This document shows, in pieces, positions 17,853-25,093 of a stretch of 64,000 nt of DNA. Position numbers and translations under genes: made by a program. Location of the stretch: the IMG/VR virus record IMGVR_UViG_3300030085_002231, positions 27,450 to 91,449 of that record; one strand, given 5' to 3'. Position 1 is the first letter of the stretch, and the number at the start of each line of letters is the position of its first letter. The notes beneath the pieces were generated by a model. It was not told the origin of the DNA and did not search any database. It saw nothing but the letters and a program-made list of their open reading frames with translations. The DNA comes from a virus.

Positions 17853-18126
17853 GTTAACCTTATACACTCAACACAATTGCGATTACTGCGATATAATGAA
17901 AATGAAATTATCTAGCTGGGGTTATCATTTTGACGTGGTAAACATAAAAGAAAACGTGCAAGCCATGGCGTTTCTACGTATGAAAAATCATAGGACAGTG
18001 CCACAACTCTATTGGAACAATGTACATCTTAACAAAGTTGAAACTCTAGACTTTACGCGTGAAATGTTGGAAGAGGAATTAGATTATGAAAGCTATATTG
18101 GAGGTCCTACAGAATTTAGGTCCTGA
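17836..18126 (+). CDS. Glutaredoxin
   Basis: A 96-residue thioredoxin-fold redox protein with active site C15-D-Y-C18 after the first strand (LTLYTQHNCDYC) and the cis-proline loop TVPQLYW. Glutaredoxins donate electrons to ribonucleotide reductase and so support dNTP supply in infected cells. It lies between the two clamp-loader genes, a placement also used by cyanophages. Confidence 0.9.
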   Translation: MSNSIKLTLYTQHNCDYCDIMKMKLSSWGYHFDVVNIKENVQAMAFLRMKNHRTVPQLYWNNVHLNKVETLDFTREMLEEELDYESYIGGPTEFRS

Positions 18127-18280
18127 TTGGACTGCGTTTATTCTGTCTATGCAAGTTGCCCTTGTTATGGGATTCTTAGAATATTCTAAGACTACTATGA
18201 TATTAGTATGTGTAGGCATATATTGTTTTTTAAGATTCGTACAAAGACCATGGACTGATTATGACGACAAATCCCTTTGA
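18086..18280 (+). CDS. Small membrane protein
   Basis: A 64-residue protein with a hydrophobic stretch from about residue 15 to 50 (FILSMQVALVMGFL, MILVCVGIYCFLRFV), giving one or two membrane segments. Not recognised. It overlaps glutaredoxin by 41 bases and gp62 by 20 bases, which is long for this operon. The start could be slightly later, but no better ATG is in frame before the membrane part. Confidence 0.55.
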   Translation: MKAILEVLQNLGPDWTAFILSMQVALVMGFLEYSKTTMILVCVGIYCFLRFVQRPWTDYDDKSL

Positions 18281-18644
18281 TTACTTAACTGCTATCAATG
18301 ACACAAAGAAAGATGTTATGATAGATGATATAGCCGAGAAAGGTTACAATGCTTTCATGGTTAATCGCGGTCTTTCTTACTTCAACGATACAGTTTTATT
18401 TGCAAATGAAATGAATTTGAATGCACACTTAGATAATCGTTTACAATTTGACTTTCTTATAAATATAGTAAGAAGGCGGAAAAGATTTTCTAAGTGGATG
18501 AAACCTGAAACCGCCAGTGACGTGGAAGTTGTCAAGGAATATTATGGCTACAGTAATGAAAAAGCCCGCCAAGCCTTGACCCTTCTCACACCTGAACAAA
18601 TAATAGATATAAAAAAGAAGGTGTATAAAGGTGGAAGAAAATAA
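18261..18644 (+). CDS. 62: Clamp loader small subunit gp62
   Basis: A 127-residue protein matching marine T4-like gp62, which completes the gp44(4):gp62(1) clamp loader. Family text: NPFDYLTAINDTKKD at the N-end, YNAFMVNRGLSYFNDTVLFANEMN, and RRRKRFSKWMKPE. It is shorter than T4 gp62 (187 residues), as in cyanophages. It overlaps regA by 14 bases. Confidence 0.9.
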   Translation: MTTNPFDYLTAINDTKKDVMIDDIAEKGYNAFMVNRGLSYFNDTVLFANEMNLNAHLDNRLQFDFLINIVRRRKRFSKWMKPETASDVEVVKEYYGYSNEKARQALTLLTPEQIIDIKKKVYKGGRK

Positions 18645-19041
18645 TATTGTAGAATGGAATCCTACATCTATGCTCGAGATCTCATTAAACGAGCCAGATG
18701 ATTTTCTAAAAGTTAGAGAAACGCTTACACGAATAGGTGTAGCATCCCGTAAAGATAAAAAATTATTTCAGTCTTGTCATATATTACATAAGCAAGGCAG
18801 GTATTTTATCGTGCACTTCAAAGAGTTATTCTTACTCGATGGTAAGAAATCGAACTTAGAAGAAAATGATATTGCACGCAGAAATACTATCGCACAGCTA
18901 ATGAGCGACTGGGGTCTTATCAGTATTGAAACTGCAGATAAGATGAAACCACTGGCGCCGATGAGACAGATAAAAATCATTCCGTTCAAAGAAAAAAATG
19001 AATGGGAGTTGTGTCCGAAGTATAATATCGGAAACAAGTAA
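18631..19041 (+). CDS. regA: Translational repressor RegA
   Basis: A 136-residue RNA-binding protein that represses translation of early phage mRNAs by covering their start regions. Recognised by EISLNEPDDFLKVRETLTRIG, CHILHKQGRYFIVHFKELFLLDG and NDIARRNTIAQLMSDWGLI, and by position after gp62 as in T4. GTG start at 18631 preceded by aaaggtg. A hairpin follows the gene. Confidence 0.94.
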   Translation: MEENNIVEWNPTSMLEISLNEPDDFLKVRETLTRIGVASRKDKKLFQSCHILHKQGRYFIVHFKELFLLDGKKSNLEENDIARRNTIAQLMSDWGLISIETADKMKPLAPMRQIKIIPFKEKNEWELCPKYNIGNK

Positions 19042-19054
19042 TATATATAGTATT

Positions 19055-19075
19055 GGACATGCCTTTTGGGTGTCC
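19055..19075 (+). terminator. Hairpin after regA
   Basis: Stem ggaca / tgtcc with an inner CC/GG pairing over a TTTT loop, located in the 65-base gap between regA and the heat-shock gene. There is no T-run after it, so intrinsic termination is doubtful; it may instead protect or process the mRNA. Confidence 0.4.
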
Positions 19076-19106
19076 GCTTAACCTTGCTAGTCAATAGGAG
19101 GAAAAT

Positions 19107-19571
19107 ATGACTGGATCATTCGCATATCCGCGAAACGCATTTCTTGGTTTCGACCACATCTTTGATCAACTGGAAAATATTCACCAGCACTCAAAGGATA
19201 CCTATCCACCACACAATGTCATTAAAGACGAAGAGATGAAATACACTCTTGAAATGGCAGTAGCTGGTTTCAAAGAAGAACATATTGACATTGAAGTTAA
19301 AGATCATATTTTAACTATTAGTGGTGATCGACCTCAGCGTCGTGAACAAAGCGCTTATGTTCATAAAGGTATTAGTGCTCGTAACTGGAAGAAGTCATTT
19401 AGACTGTCGGAATATACCGAAGTAACCGGAGCCGATCTTGTAGATGGAATCTTGACTGTTAGTTTAGAAGTCGTTCTACCTGCAGAGAAGCTGCCTCGTA
19501 AAATCACAATTGGAACTTACGAGGGAAAAAATGACAACAATAGTTCTGAACTACTCACGGAATCTGCTTGA
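19107..19571 (+). CDS. Small heat-shock protein (Hsp20/IbpA family)
   Basis: A 154-residue alpha-crystallin-domain chaperone. The N-end GFDHIFDQLENI, the domain YTLEMAVAGFKEEHIDIEVKD, and the closing ADLVDGILTVSLEVVLP (the conserved G-I-L motif) are IbpA-like. Such genes are frequent in marine T4-like phages, where they may help virion protein folding. Strong ribosome site ataggaggaaaat. The 3' end overlaps the next gene by 41 bases. Confidence 0.93.
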   Translation: MTGSFAYPRNAFLGFDHIFDQLENIHQHSKDTYPPHNVIKDEEMKYTLEMAVAGFKEEHIDIEVKDHILTISGDRPQRREQSAYVHKGISARNWKKSFRLSEYTEVTGADLVDGILTVSLEVVLPAEKLPRKITIGTYEGKNDNNSSELLTESA

Positions 19572-19740
19572 CGTAATTAGAGAATTCTTCTCTGCAATGG
19601 GCACAGCTATCATGGTTTCTAGACAAATAGAAACTAATCATAAGCTAGCTCATCAGTTACGACATGAGTATCCAAAAGAAAATTATCAAGGCATTGTAGC
19701 AATCCTTAATGAAAAAACATTAAAGGAGTTCTACAAATGA
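19531..19740 (+). CDS. Small hypothetical protein
   Basis: A 69-residue protein (MTTIVLNYSRNLLDVIREFF start, HQLRHEYPKENYQ middle), mostly helical and amphipathic. Not recognised. The start at 19531 has a good ribosome site (cgagggaaaa), better than the upstream ATG at 19510. It overlaps the end of the heat-shock gene in another frame and the next tiny frame by ATGA. Confidence 0.5.
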   Translation: MTTIVLNYSRNLLDVIREFFSAMGTAIMVSRQIETNHKLAHQLRHEYPKENYQGIVAILNEKTLKEFYK

Positions 19741-19796
19741 ATCCGAAAACAATCGACATAATTGCTAAAATTATGGGAAGGAAAAACAATGATTAG
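19737..19796 (+). CDS. Tiny possible leader or peptide gene (19 aa)
   Basis: A 19-codon frame (MNPKTIDIIAKIMGRKNND) starting at the stop of the previous gene (ATGA) and overlapping the next start. Its tight coupling makes it plausible, but at this length chance cannot be excluded. Confidence 0.3.
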   Translation: MNPKTIDIIAKIMGRKNND

Positions 19797-19929
19797 TTTT
19801 TTTAAGAAGATGTTTACAATTGATATTTCTAAAGGAAACCCATTGAAGTATCGAGAATCTCAATACACACTCGCAGAACTTGAGCGTAGACTAAACGCAG
19901 AAATAAATGGGTTTAGTACAAGATACTAG
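19789..19929 (+). CDS. Small hypothetical protein (46 aa)
   Basis: A 46-residue frame, MISFFKKMFTIDISKGNP at the start and TLAELERRLNAEINGFSTRY at the end. It has a good ribosome site (gggaaggaaaaacA before the ATG), and its stop is just before a late promoter and hairpin, as expected at a transcript end. Function unknown. Confidence 0.5.
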   Translation: MISFFKKMFTIDISKGNPLKYRESQYTLAELERRLNAEINGFSTRY

Positions 19930-19931
19930 AA

Positions 19932-19939
19932 TATAAATA
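19932..19939 (+). promoter_or_regulatory. Late promoter (TATAAATA) before lysis genes
   Basis: A perfect TATAAATA box between the small early-type genes and the run ending in lysozyme (20357). The predicted late start near 19946 lies inside the hairpin stem that follows, so late mRNA would escape the full hairpin while read-through early mRNA would form it. Confidence 0.65.
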
Positions 19940-19968
19940 AAAGGGAACAGCTAATGTTGTTCCCTTTT
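19939..19968 (+). terminator. Intrinsic terminator overlapping a late promoter
   Basis: An 11-bp stem aaaagggaaca / tgttccctttt with an 8-base loop and T's at the end. It should stop transcripts coming from upstream, keeping the lysozyme segment silent until the late promoter at 19932 is used. Confidence 0.75.
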
Positions 19969-19983
19969 AATATAGGAGGTAGC

Positions 19984-20139
19984 ATGATTGGATCACCGCG
20001 CTATTGTAAAAACTGTGGTTGTAGATGCCACTGTTTAACAACTGAATGTAAGACATGCGTTAATGATGTTTGCAATAACTGTGATTGTGAAAATCCAATA
20101 AAAGATATGCCTGATAGTTTTACCAAGGAGAATACATAA
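19984..20139 (+). CDS. Cysteine-rich small protein (zinc ribbon-like)
   Basis: A 51-residue protein with ten cysteines in the first 37 residues, as CxxCxCxC, then TECKTC and CNNCDC pairs, suggesting one or two bound zinc ions. Function unknown. The start at 19984 was chosen because of the perfect ribosome site ataggaggtagc. An upstream in-frame ATG (19954) lies within the terminator. Confidence 0.65.
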   Translation: MIGSPRYCKNCGCRCHCLTTECKTCVNDVCNNCDCENPIKDMPDSFTKENT

Positions 20140-20363
20140 TGAGACGTACAATAAAAGATAGGCTTAAAGACTTAGAAGAGAATCGTAGAAAAAATTATAT
20201 AAAAGTTCGTATCAGCCAGCTTATGGATGATATGAATAAAGCACATGATCAGCATGATAAAAACTGGTACAATCGTCTAATTCAAGAACTTAACTGGGTT
20301 CAACAGGCAGATAGTAAGCCGGATCGTAACTGTTACATGGAAGTAAAAGGAGCTACATGGTAA
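20139..20363 (+). CDS. Small hypothetical protein
   Basis: A 74-residue charged, helical protein (TIKDRLKDLEENRRKNYIK, MDDMNKAHDQHDKNWYNRLI). Not recognised. Its start overlaps the previous stop by one base (TAATG) and its own stop overlaps the lysozyme start region, so it belongs to the lysozyme operon. Confidence 0.55.
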   Translation: MRRTIKDRLKDLEENRRKNYIKVRISQLMDDMNKAHDQHDKNWYNRLIQELNWVQQADSKPDRNCYMEVKGATW

Positions 20364-20824
20364 TGAATATTGATCAATTAAGAGAAGAATTAAAAGTTGA
20401 TGAGGGAGTAAAGTATGAAATTTATTTGGATCACCTCGGGCTTCCTACTTTTGGTATCGGTCATTTGGTTCTCGATACTGACCCAGAACATGGTGAACCG
20501 GTTGGAACTTCTGTCTCAGAAGATAGAGTTAACGAGTGCTTCGATCATGACGTTGAAATCGTCCTTGGAGATTGTAGAAAACTGTATGAAGACTTCGACG
20601 AACTGCCGGAAGAAGTACAACTAATCATTGCAAACATGATGTTCAACATGGGTCGACCACGCCTATCTAAATTCAAAGGTATGAAACGTGGTGTAGACGC
20701 CCGTGATTGGGATGCAGCTGCAGATGAGATGGTTGACTCAAGGTGGTATAGACAAGTAACTAATCGCGCTGATCGCTTAGTTGAAAGAATGAGAGCGGTT
20801 ACAATATCTGAAATTCCTGTCTAA
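20357..20824 (+). CDS. e: T4-type endolysin (lysozyme, GH24)
   Basis: A 155-residue muramidase that cuts the glycan strands of peptidoglycan to lyse the host. It aligns closely with the start of T4 lysozyme: DEGVKYEIYLDHLGLPTFGIGHL holds the catalytic Glu16, Asp25 and Thr31 with exactly the T4 spacing (E11, D20, T26). The C-terminal domain has FNMGRPRLSKFKGM and SRWYRQVTNRADRLVERM. No signal peptide, so a holin is needed for access. A second in-frame ATG at 20363 is an equally possible start. Confidence 0.95.
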   Translation: MVMNIDQLREELKVDEGVKYEIYLDHLGLPTFGIGHLVLDTDPEHGEPVGTSVSEDRVNECFDHDVEIVLGDCRKLYEDFDELPEEVQLIIANMMFNMGRPRLSKFKGMKRGVDARDWDAAADEMVDSRWYRQVTNRADRLVERMRAVTISEIPV

Positions 20825-21129
20825 TGATTGAAGTTACAGAAGCCGCAGTCGACTATCTTAATAAAGTCAGGGGTGATGACTTTGTAACTCTTGGCGTAAA
20901 AGGTGGTGGCTGCTCTGGTTTTCAGTATGTATGGGACTTCAAAGATAAGTGGCCCGACGTACAATGGAGCGAACCATATAAAGAATGTTTAGTCTTAGAT
21001 CCTATGGCAGAAATGTATATAGCCGGATGTACTATAGATTATGTAGAAGAACTTGGTGGTTCTTATCTTAAGATTATAAATCCAAACGCTACAGCGTCCT
21101 GTGGTTGTGGTGAATCTTTCGCAATTTAG
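20824..21129 (+). CDS. A-type iron-sulfur carrier (IscA/HesB-like)
   Basis: A 101-residue protein with the three conserved cysteines of A-type Fe-S carriers: Cys30 (KGGGCSGFQY), Cys93 and Cys95 (SCGCGESF). These proteins hold and hand over Fe-S clusters. Marine T4-like phages often carry one, possibly to supply Fe-S enzymes such as the radical SAM protein at 49798 (inference). It starts one base within the lysozyme stop. Confidence 0.93.
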   Translation: MIEVTEAAVDYLNKVRGDDFVTLGVKGGGCSGFQYVWDFKDKWPDVQWSEPYKECLVLDPMAEMYIAGCTIDYVEELGGSYLKIINPNATASCGCGESFAI

Positions 21130-21132
21130 TTG

Positions 21133-21161
21133 TTTACAAACTCGTAAAAATTTGGTATAAT
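21133..21161 (+). promoter_or_regulatory. Sigma70-type promoter for DNA polymerase
   Basis: TTTACA at 21133-21138, 17 bp, TATAAT at 21156-21161 (TTGGTATAAT). The gp43 ATG is 7 bases past the -10 box, so the transcript should start at the ATG, without a leader. Confidence 0.82.
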
Positions 21162-21167
21162 AGTACT

Positions 21168-23660
21168 ATGTTTTATACTTCAGTAGTACGTTACGGTAAT
21201 TCATTTCTGTATCGCGGCTATGACGCTGCCGGCAAACGCGTCTATAAAAAAGATTCCTTCTCACCAAGATTGTTCGTACCTTCCAAAGCCGAAACATCTT
21301 GGCGTGGTCTCGATGGCGCACCCATCGGGCCAGTAGATTTCAAAACAATGCGTGAATGTCGGCAATGGCTTGACCAATATCGTGAAGTTGGTGGCTTCGA
21401 TATTTACGGCAATCCTAATATGATCCAACAGTATATCGCTCATAAGTTTCCAAGAGATATTGAGTTTGATCGTGACATAATCAACGTCACCACAATCGAT
21501 ATTGAAACAGCGTATGAGGATGGATTCCCAGAACCAGAGAAAGCCAACCAAGAAGTTTTGGCTATCACCATCAAAAATAATATCGATGGCATATATCGTG
21601 TATGGGGCATGAAAGATTATGACGTTGGTTCTGCGCTTATACAACCAGTGCGTTATTATAAATGTAAAGACGAGGTTGACTTACTTCTAAAGTTTCTTGA
21701 CTTTTGGCATGACCATCGCAACACGCCTGACGTTGTGACAGGTTGGAATGTAAAGTTTTTTGATATACCTTATCTCGTTAATCGTGTAAACAACGTGCTT
21801 GGTGTAGACCAATGTAAAAAGTTCTCGCCTTGGGGTATGGTTGACTATTCAAAGATTGTCAAACGTGGTCGCGAACAAATCACATACAAACTGCAGGGCA
21901 TACAAACTTTGGATTACCTTGATCTTTTCCAAAAGTTTGGATATACCTATGGCACACAAGAATCTTATAAACTGAACCATATTGCGTACGTAGTTCTTGG
22001 CGAAAAGAAACTGTCCTTTGCCGAAGAAGGTTCTCTACGTAACCTATACAAAGAAGACTTCCAAAAGTATATCGACTATAATATGAAAGATGTACAGTTA
22101 GTTGATAAGCTCGAAGAAAAGATGGGGCTTATCACTCTGGCTATGACTGTGGCGTATAAAGGTGGTGTCAATTACCAAGATACATTTGGTGTGGTTGCAA
22201 TATGGGAATCAATCATATATCGTAAACTCAACTCACAAAAAGTTATGCCAAAGATCGAGCCTGATGAAATGGGCATACGTGATTTTGAAGGTGGCTACGT
22301 TAAAGAACCACAGGTTGGTATGCATGACTGGGTAGTTTCTTTTGATTTGAATTCTCTGTATCCTAATATTATTGTGCAGTGGAACATGTCACCAGAAACT
22401 TTGAACAAAGATCCACAACTTAACATGCCAAGCGGTGTACAAAACTACTTACACAAAGAAGAAAAACAAAACAGTAGTTATACTGTAGCAGCCAATGGTT
22501 CTACTTATCGTAAAGACTTTGATGGTGTGGTACCAAATATCATTGTAGATTATTACGATGAACGGAAGTCAGTTAAGAACATGATGATCGCTGCAGAAAA
22601 AGAATATCAAAAATCTAAAACACCAGAACTTGAAAGAGAAATCAATCGACTCACAAACCAGCAGATGGCGATTAAAATTCTTATGAACTCTTTGTATGGT
22701 GCGATCGGTAACAAACACTTTCGATATTATGATCTACGTATCGCCGAAGGTATTACACTTACCGGTCAGCTCGCAATCAAGTGGGCAGAAAATGCTGTTA
22801 ATGACGAGTTAAATAAAATACTTAAAACAGACGAAGACTATGTTATCGCAATGGATACAGATTCACTCTATATCAACTTTGGTCCTATGATTGAAAAGCT
22901 ACAGCCAAAAGATCCAGTAAAGTTTCTTGATAAGATATGTGTAGAACACTTTGAACCTGTGCTTGCCAAAGCTTATAATAAACTATTTAATGTAATGAAC
23001 TGCTACAAGCCACGTATGGAAATGGGCAGGGAAGTTATTGCGGATCGTGGTATATGGACAGCAAAGAAAAGATATATCCTCAATGTACATAACTCAGAAG
23101 GTGTACAGTACGCACAGCCTAAACTTAAGATCATGGGTATTGAAGCTATCAAGTCTTCAACACCGGAAGTATGCCGTGATAAATTCAAGCAAATATTCAA
23201 TGTGATTATTACTGGCTGTGAAAAAGACACGCAGAAGTTTATACAAGATTTTAAGAATGAGTTTAGGTCACTACCACCTGAACAGGTCGCCTTCCCGCGT
23301 TCTGTAACAAACATTACAGATTACAAAGATCGCAAGACGATATATAAGAAAGGTTCGCCTATTCACGTACGTGGTTCTTTAGTATATAACAAAGCACTCA
23401 AAGAATCTGGTATGATGCATAAGTATGAAGCAATCACAAACGGTAGCCGTATTAAGTTTGTCTATATGAAAAAGCCTAACCTGGTACGTGAAAACGTAAT
23501 TGCTTTTCCGGAAGTATTACCCGAAGAGTTCGGTGTAACACGTAACATAGACTATGACAAGCAATTCGAAAAAACTTTCTTGGAACCACTCGAGCTTATA
23601 CTCAACGCGGTTGGTTGGGATGCCGAAGAGAAAGTTACACTGGAAGATTTCTTTGCATAA
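21168..23660 (+). CDS. 43: DNA polymerase gp43 (family B)
   Basis: An 830-residue family-B replicative polymerase with 3'-5' exonuclease. Exo I is TIDIETAYEDGFPEP, Exo II GWNVKFFDIPYL, Exo III YNMKDVQLVDKL. Polymerase motif A is SFDLNSLYPNI, motif B ILMNSLYGAIGN, motif C AMDTDSLYINF, and KKRY appears as AKKRYIL. The C-end EEKVTLEDFFA carries a clamp-binding-like tail. All catalytic acids are present. The size is close to cyanophage gp43, slightly shorter than T4 (898). Confidence 0.98.
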   Translation: MFYTSVVRYGNSFLYRGYDAAGKRVYKKDSFSPRLFVPSKAETSWRGLDGAPIGPVDFKTMRECRQWLDQYREVGGFDIYGNPNMIQQYIAHKFPRDIEFDRDIINVTTIDIETAYEDGFPEPEKANQEVLAITIKNNIDGIYRVWGMKDYDVGSALIQPVRYYKCKDEVDLLLKFLDFWHDHRNTPDVVTGWNVKFFDIPYLVNRVNNVLGVDQCKKFSPWGMVDYSKIVKRGREQITYKLQGIQTLDYLDLFQKFGYTYGTQESYKLNHIAYVVLGEKKLSFAEEGSLRNLYKEDFQKYIDYNMKDVQLVDKLEEKMGLITLAMTVAYKGGVNYQDTFGVVAIWESIIYRKLNSQKVMPKIEPDEMGIRDFEGGYVKEPQVGMHDWVVSFDLNSLYPNIIVQWNMSPETLNKDPQLNMPSGVQNYLHKEEKQNSSYTVAANGSTYRKDFDGVVPNIIVDYYDERKSVKNMMIAAEKEYQKSKTPELEREINRLTNQQMAIKILMNSLYGAIGNKHFRYYDLRIAEGITLTGQLAIKWAENAVNDELNKILKTDEDYVIAMDTDSLYINFGPMIEKLQPKDPVKFLDKICVEHFEPVLAKAYNKLFNVMNCYKPRMEMGREVIADRGIWTAKKRYILNVHNSEGVQYAQPKLKIMGIEAIKSSTPEVCRDKFKQIFNVIITGCEKDTQKFIQDFKNEFRSLPPEQVAFPRSVTNITDYKDRKTIYKKGSPIHVRGSLVYNKALKESGMMHKYEAITNGSRIKFVYMKKPNLVRENVIAFPEVLPEEFGVTRNIDYDKQFEKTFLEPLELILNAVGWDAEEKVTLEDFFA

Positions 23661-23665
23661 AGTGG

Positions 23666-23694
23666 TTTACTTTTACGATAAAATGGAGTATAAT
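23666..23694 (+). promoter_or_regulatory. Sigma70-type promoter for MazG-like gene
   Basis: TTTACT at 23666-23671, 17 bp, TATAAT at 23689-23694, right after the polymerase stop. The ATG at 23702 is 8 bases past the -10 box, again leaving no leader. Confidence 0.8.
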
Positions 23695-23701
23695 AGATAT
23701 T

Positions 23702-24124
23702 ATGAGTAAAGATTGGGTACAAGATATTAGTGACATGCATACCAAGTTTGGTGTGCGTAAGTGGGTCAATGAACAAATCCAGTTTGGTGAAAAAGAAAAA
23801 CTCGAAAAGTTTCTCGAGTTTCGTCTTAAATTCTTAGAAGAAGAACTCAACGAAACACGAGCTGCAGCAATTGTGGATAAAAATCCAGAAGAAATTGTTG
23901 ACGGTTTGATTGATCTGTGTGTTGTTGCCATTGGTACACTGGATGCGTTTGGAGTTGACGCTCACAAAGCATGGGATAAAGTACACAACGCAAACATGGC
24001 CAAAGAACCGGGTGTAAAAGAATCGCGCCCTAATCCACTTGGCCTGCCCGATCTGATTAAACCAGAAGATTGGAAGGGACCCGATCATCGTGACAACCAT
24101 GGATATTTCATTCACAGTCTTTAA
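23702..24124 (+). CDS. MazG-like all-alpha NTP pyrophosphatase
   Basis: A 140-residue nucleotide pyrophosphohydrolase of the all-alpha (MazG/HisE/dCTPase) superfamily. The metal-binding helices are visible: RLKFLEEELNET (E-E-E-x-x-E type) and EEIVDGLIDLCVVAIGTLDAFG (E-x-x-D). In T4, the dCTPase gp56 removes dCTP so that hydroxymethyl-dCTP is used instead. This enzyme could do that job here, as it heads the block containing dCMP hydroxymethylase; its true substrate cannot be read from sequence. The start at 23702 follows the promoter spacing. Confidence 0.82.
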   Translation: MSKDWVQDISDMHTKFGVRKWVNEQIQFGEKEKLEKFLEFRLKFLEEELNETRAAAIVDKNPEEIVDGLIDLCVVAIGTLDAFGVDAHKAWDKVHNANMAKEPGVKESRPNPLGLPDLIKPEDWKGPDHRDNHGYFIHSL

Positions 24125-25028
24125 TTCGATATTCGATAACAAGACTGACAAGCGCATGGACTTTCATGACTTTGATGATTTTGAAAAGTTCTTATATAAA
24201 CTTTCAAATCAAGAAAAGTCTTCTAAGAAAGATGCAGTACTAATATCTCCTGCGACATATCAACCCGACACTACACGTGCTAATGCTAATGTTGTAGAAT
24301 GGTCGGGTTGGTGTGCTGTCGATGTGGACGATTACCAACCAGATGGAGATTTAAAAGATGACCTATGTTCTCGCTTTTCTAATTTTAGGTTCATTTGTTA
24401 CAGCACTGCTAGCAGTACGATGGATCAGCCTAAGTTCAGATTGGTGTTCCCTTTGCGAAGACGAGTTGGAAGTGACAGAATCAGACATTTCTGGTATTCT
24501 CTTAACAAAGAGCTCGGAGAACTCAGTGACGCTCAAACTAAAGACTTATCACGCATGTACTATATCCCTGCGAAATACGCTGGTGCTAACAACTTTATTT
24601 TCAGTCATGATGGCGACACACTTGATCCTCAATCTTTAATGGACAAACATCCCTATGCAGAAAAAGCAAACCTCAATAACTTCTTCGACAGACTCCCAGA
24701 TGAGATCCAACGACAAATCATTGAACACAGAAAAGGACAAATGGACAACACTAATGTGGTGTGGACGTCCTATCGCGATTGTCCCTTCTTTCCACGCAAC
24801 CTCGAAGCAGAATACAGAACGATAAGTAATACCGGTTGGTATCACAAGATGTATCAGATCATGGTTGCTATCGCAGGTAACGCAGTCAAAAAGCATTATC
24901 CAATCACAGCACCAGAAATATCAAAGATGTGTAGAGAACTAGATATTGAAACTGGCAACTGGTACAAGAATCGTCCATTGGATAAAGAAGCAGATCGTGC
25001 TCTCGAATATGTTTATAAAAATATGTAA
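24090..25028 (+). CDS. Archaeo-eukaryotic primase-like (PrimPol) protein
   Basis: A 312-residue protein with AEP-type primase features: CAVDVDDYQPDG near residue 74 fits the catalytic D-x-D motif, FICYSTASSTMDQPKFRLVFPL fits the second motif region with a basic residue, and DLSRMYYIPAKYAG the third. The C-terminal 130 residues are helical. AEP enzymes make primers. T4 uses the DnaG-type gp61, which is not seen in this window. GTG at 24090 or ATG at 24099 may be the start; both overlap the MazG-like gene. Confidence 0.55.
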   Translation: MTTMDISFTVFNSIFDNKTDKRMDFHDFDDFEKFLYKLSNQEKSSKKDAVLISPATYQPDTTRANANVVEWSGWCAVDVDDYQPDGDLKDDLCSRFSNFRFICYSTASSTMDQPKFRLVFPLRRRVGSDRIRHFWYSLNKELGELSDAQTKDLSRMYYIPAKYAGANNFIFSHDGDTLDPQSLMDKHPYAEKANLNNFFDRLPDEIQRQIIEHRKGQMDNTNVVWTSYRDCPFFPRNLEAEYRTISNTGWYHKMYQIMVAIAGNAVKKHYPITAPEISKMCRELDIETGNWYKNRPLDKEADRALEYVYKNM

Positions 25029-25036
25029 AAAAACTA

Positions 25037-25065
25037 TTTACTTTCAATGAAAAATGGTGTATAAT
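25037..25065 (+). promoter_or_regulatory. Sigma70-type promoter for HNH gene operon
   Basis: TTTACT at 25037-25042, 17 bp, TATAAT at 25060-25065 in the form ATGGTGTATAAT, with a leader carrying aaagaggagtttg before the ATG at 25094. Confidence 0.8.
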
Positions 25066-25093
25066 AGATCTATAATTAAAGAGGAGTTTGATT

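Noticed and set aside
17892-17897. TATAAT inside the glutaredoxin gene
   Set aside because: No -35 box at 17 bp and no start following it; coding sequence explains it.
18458-18465. TATAAATA inside gp62
   Set aside because: Within a coding region and not followed by a late-type gene start at useful distance; kept out as likely chance.
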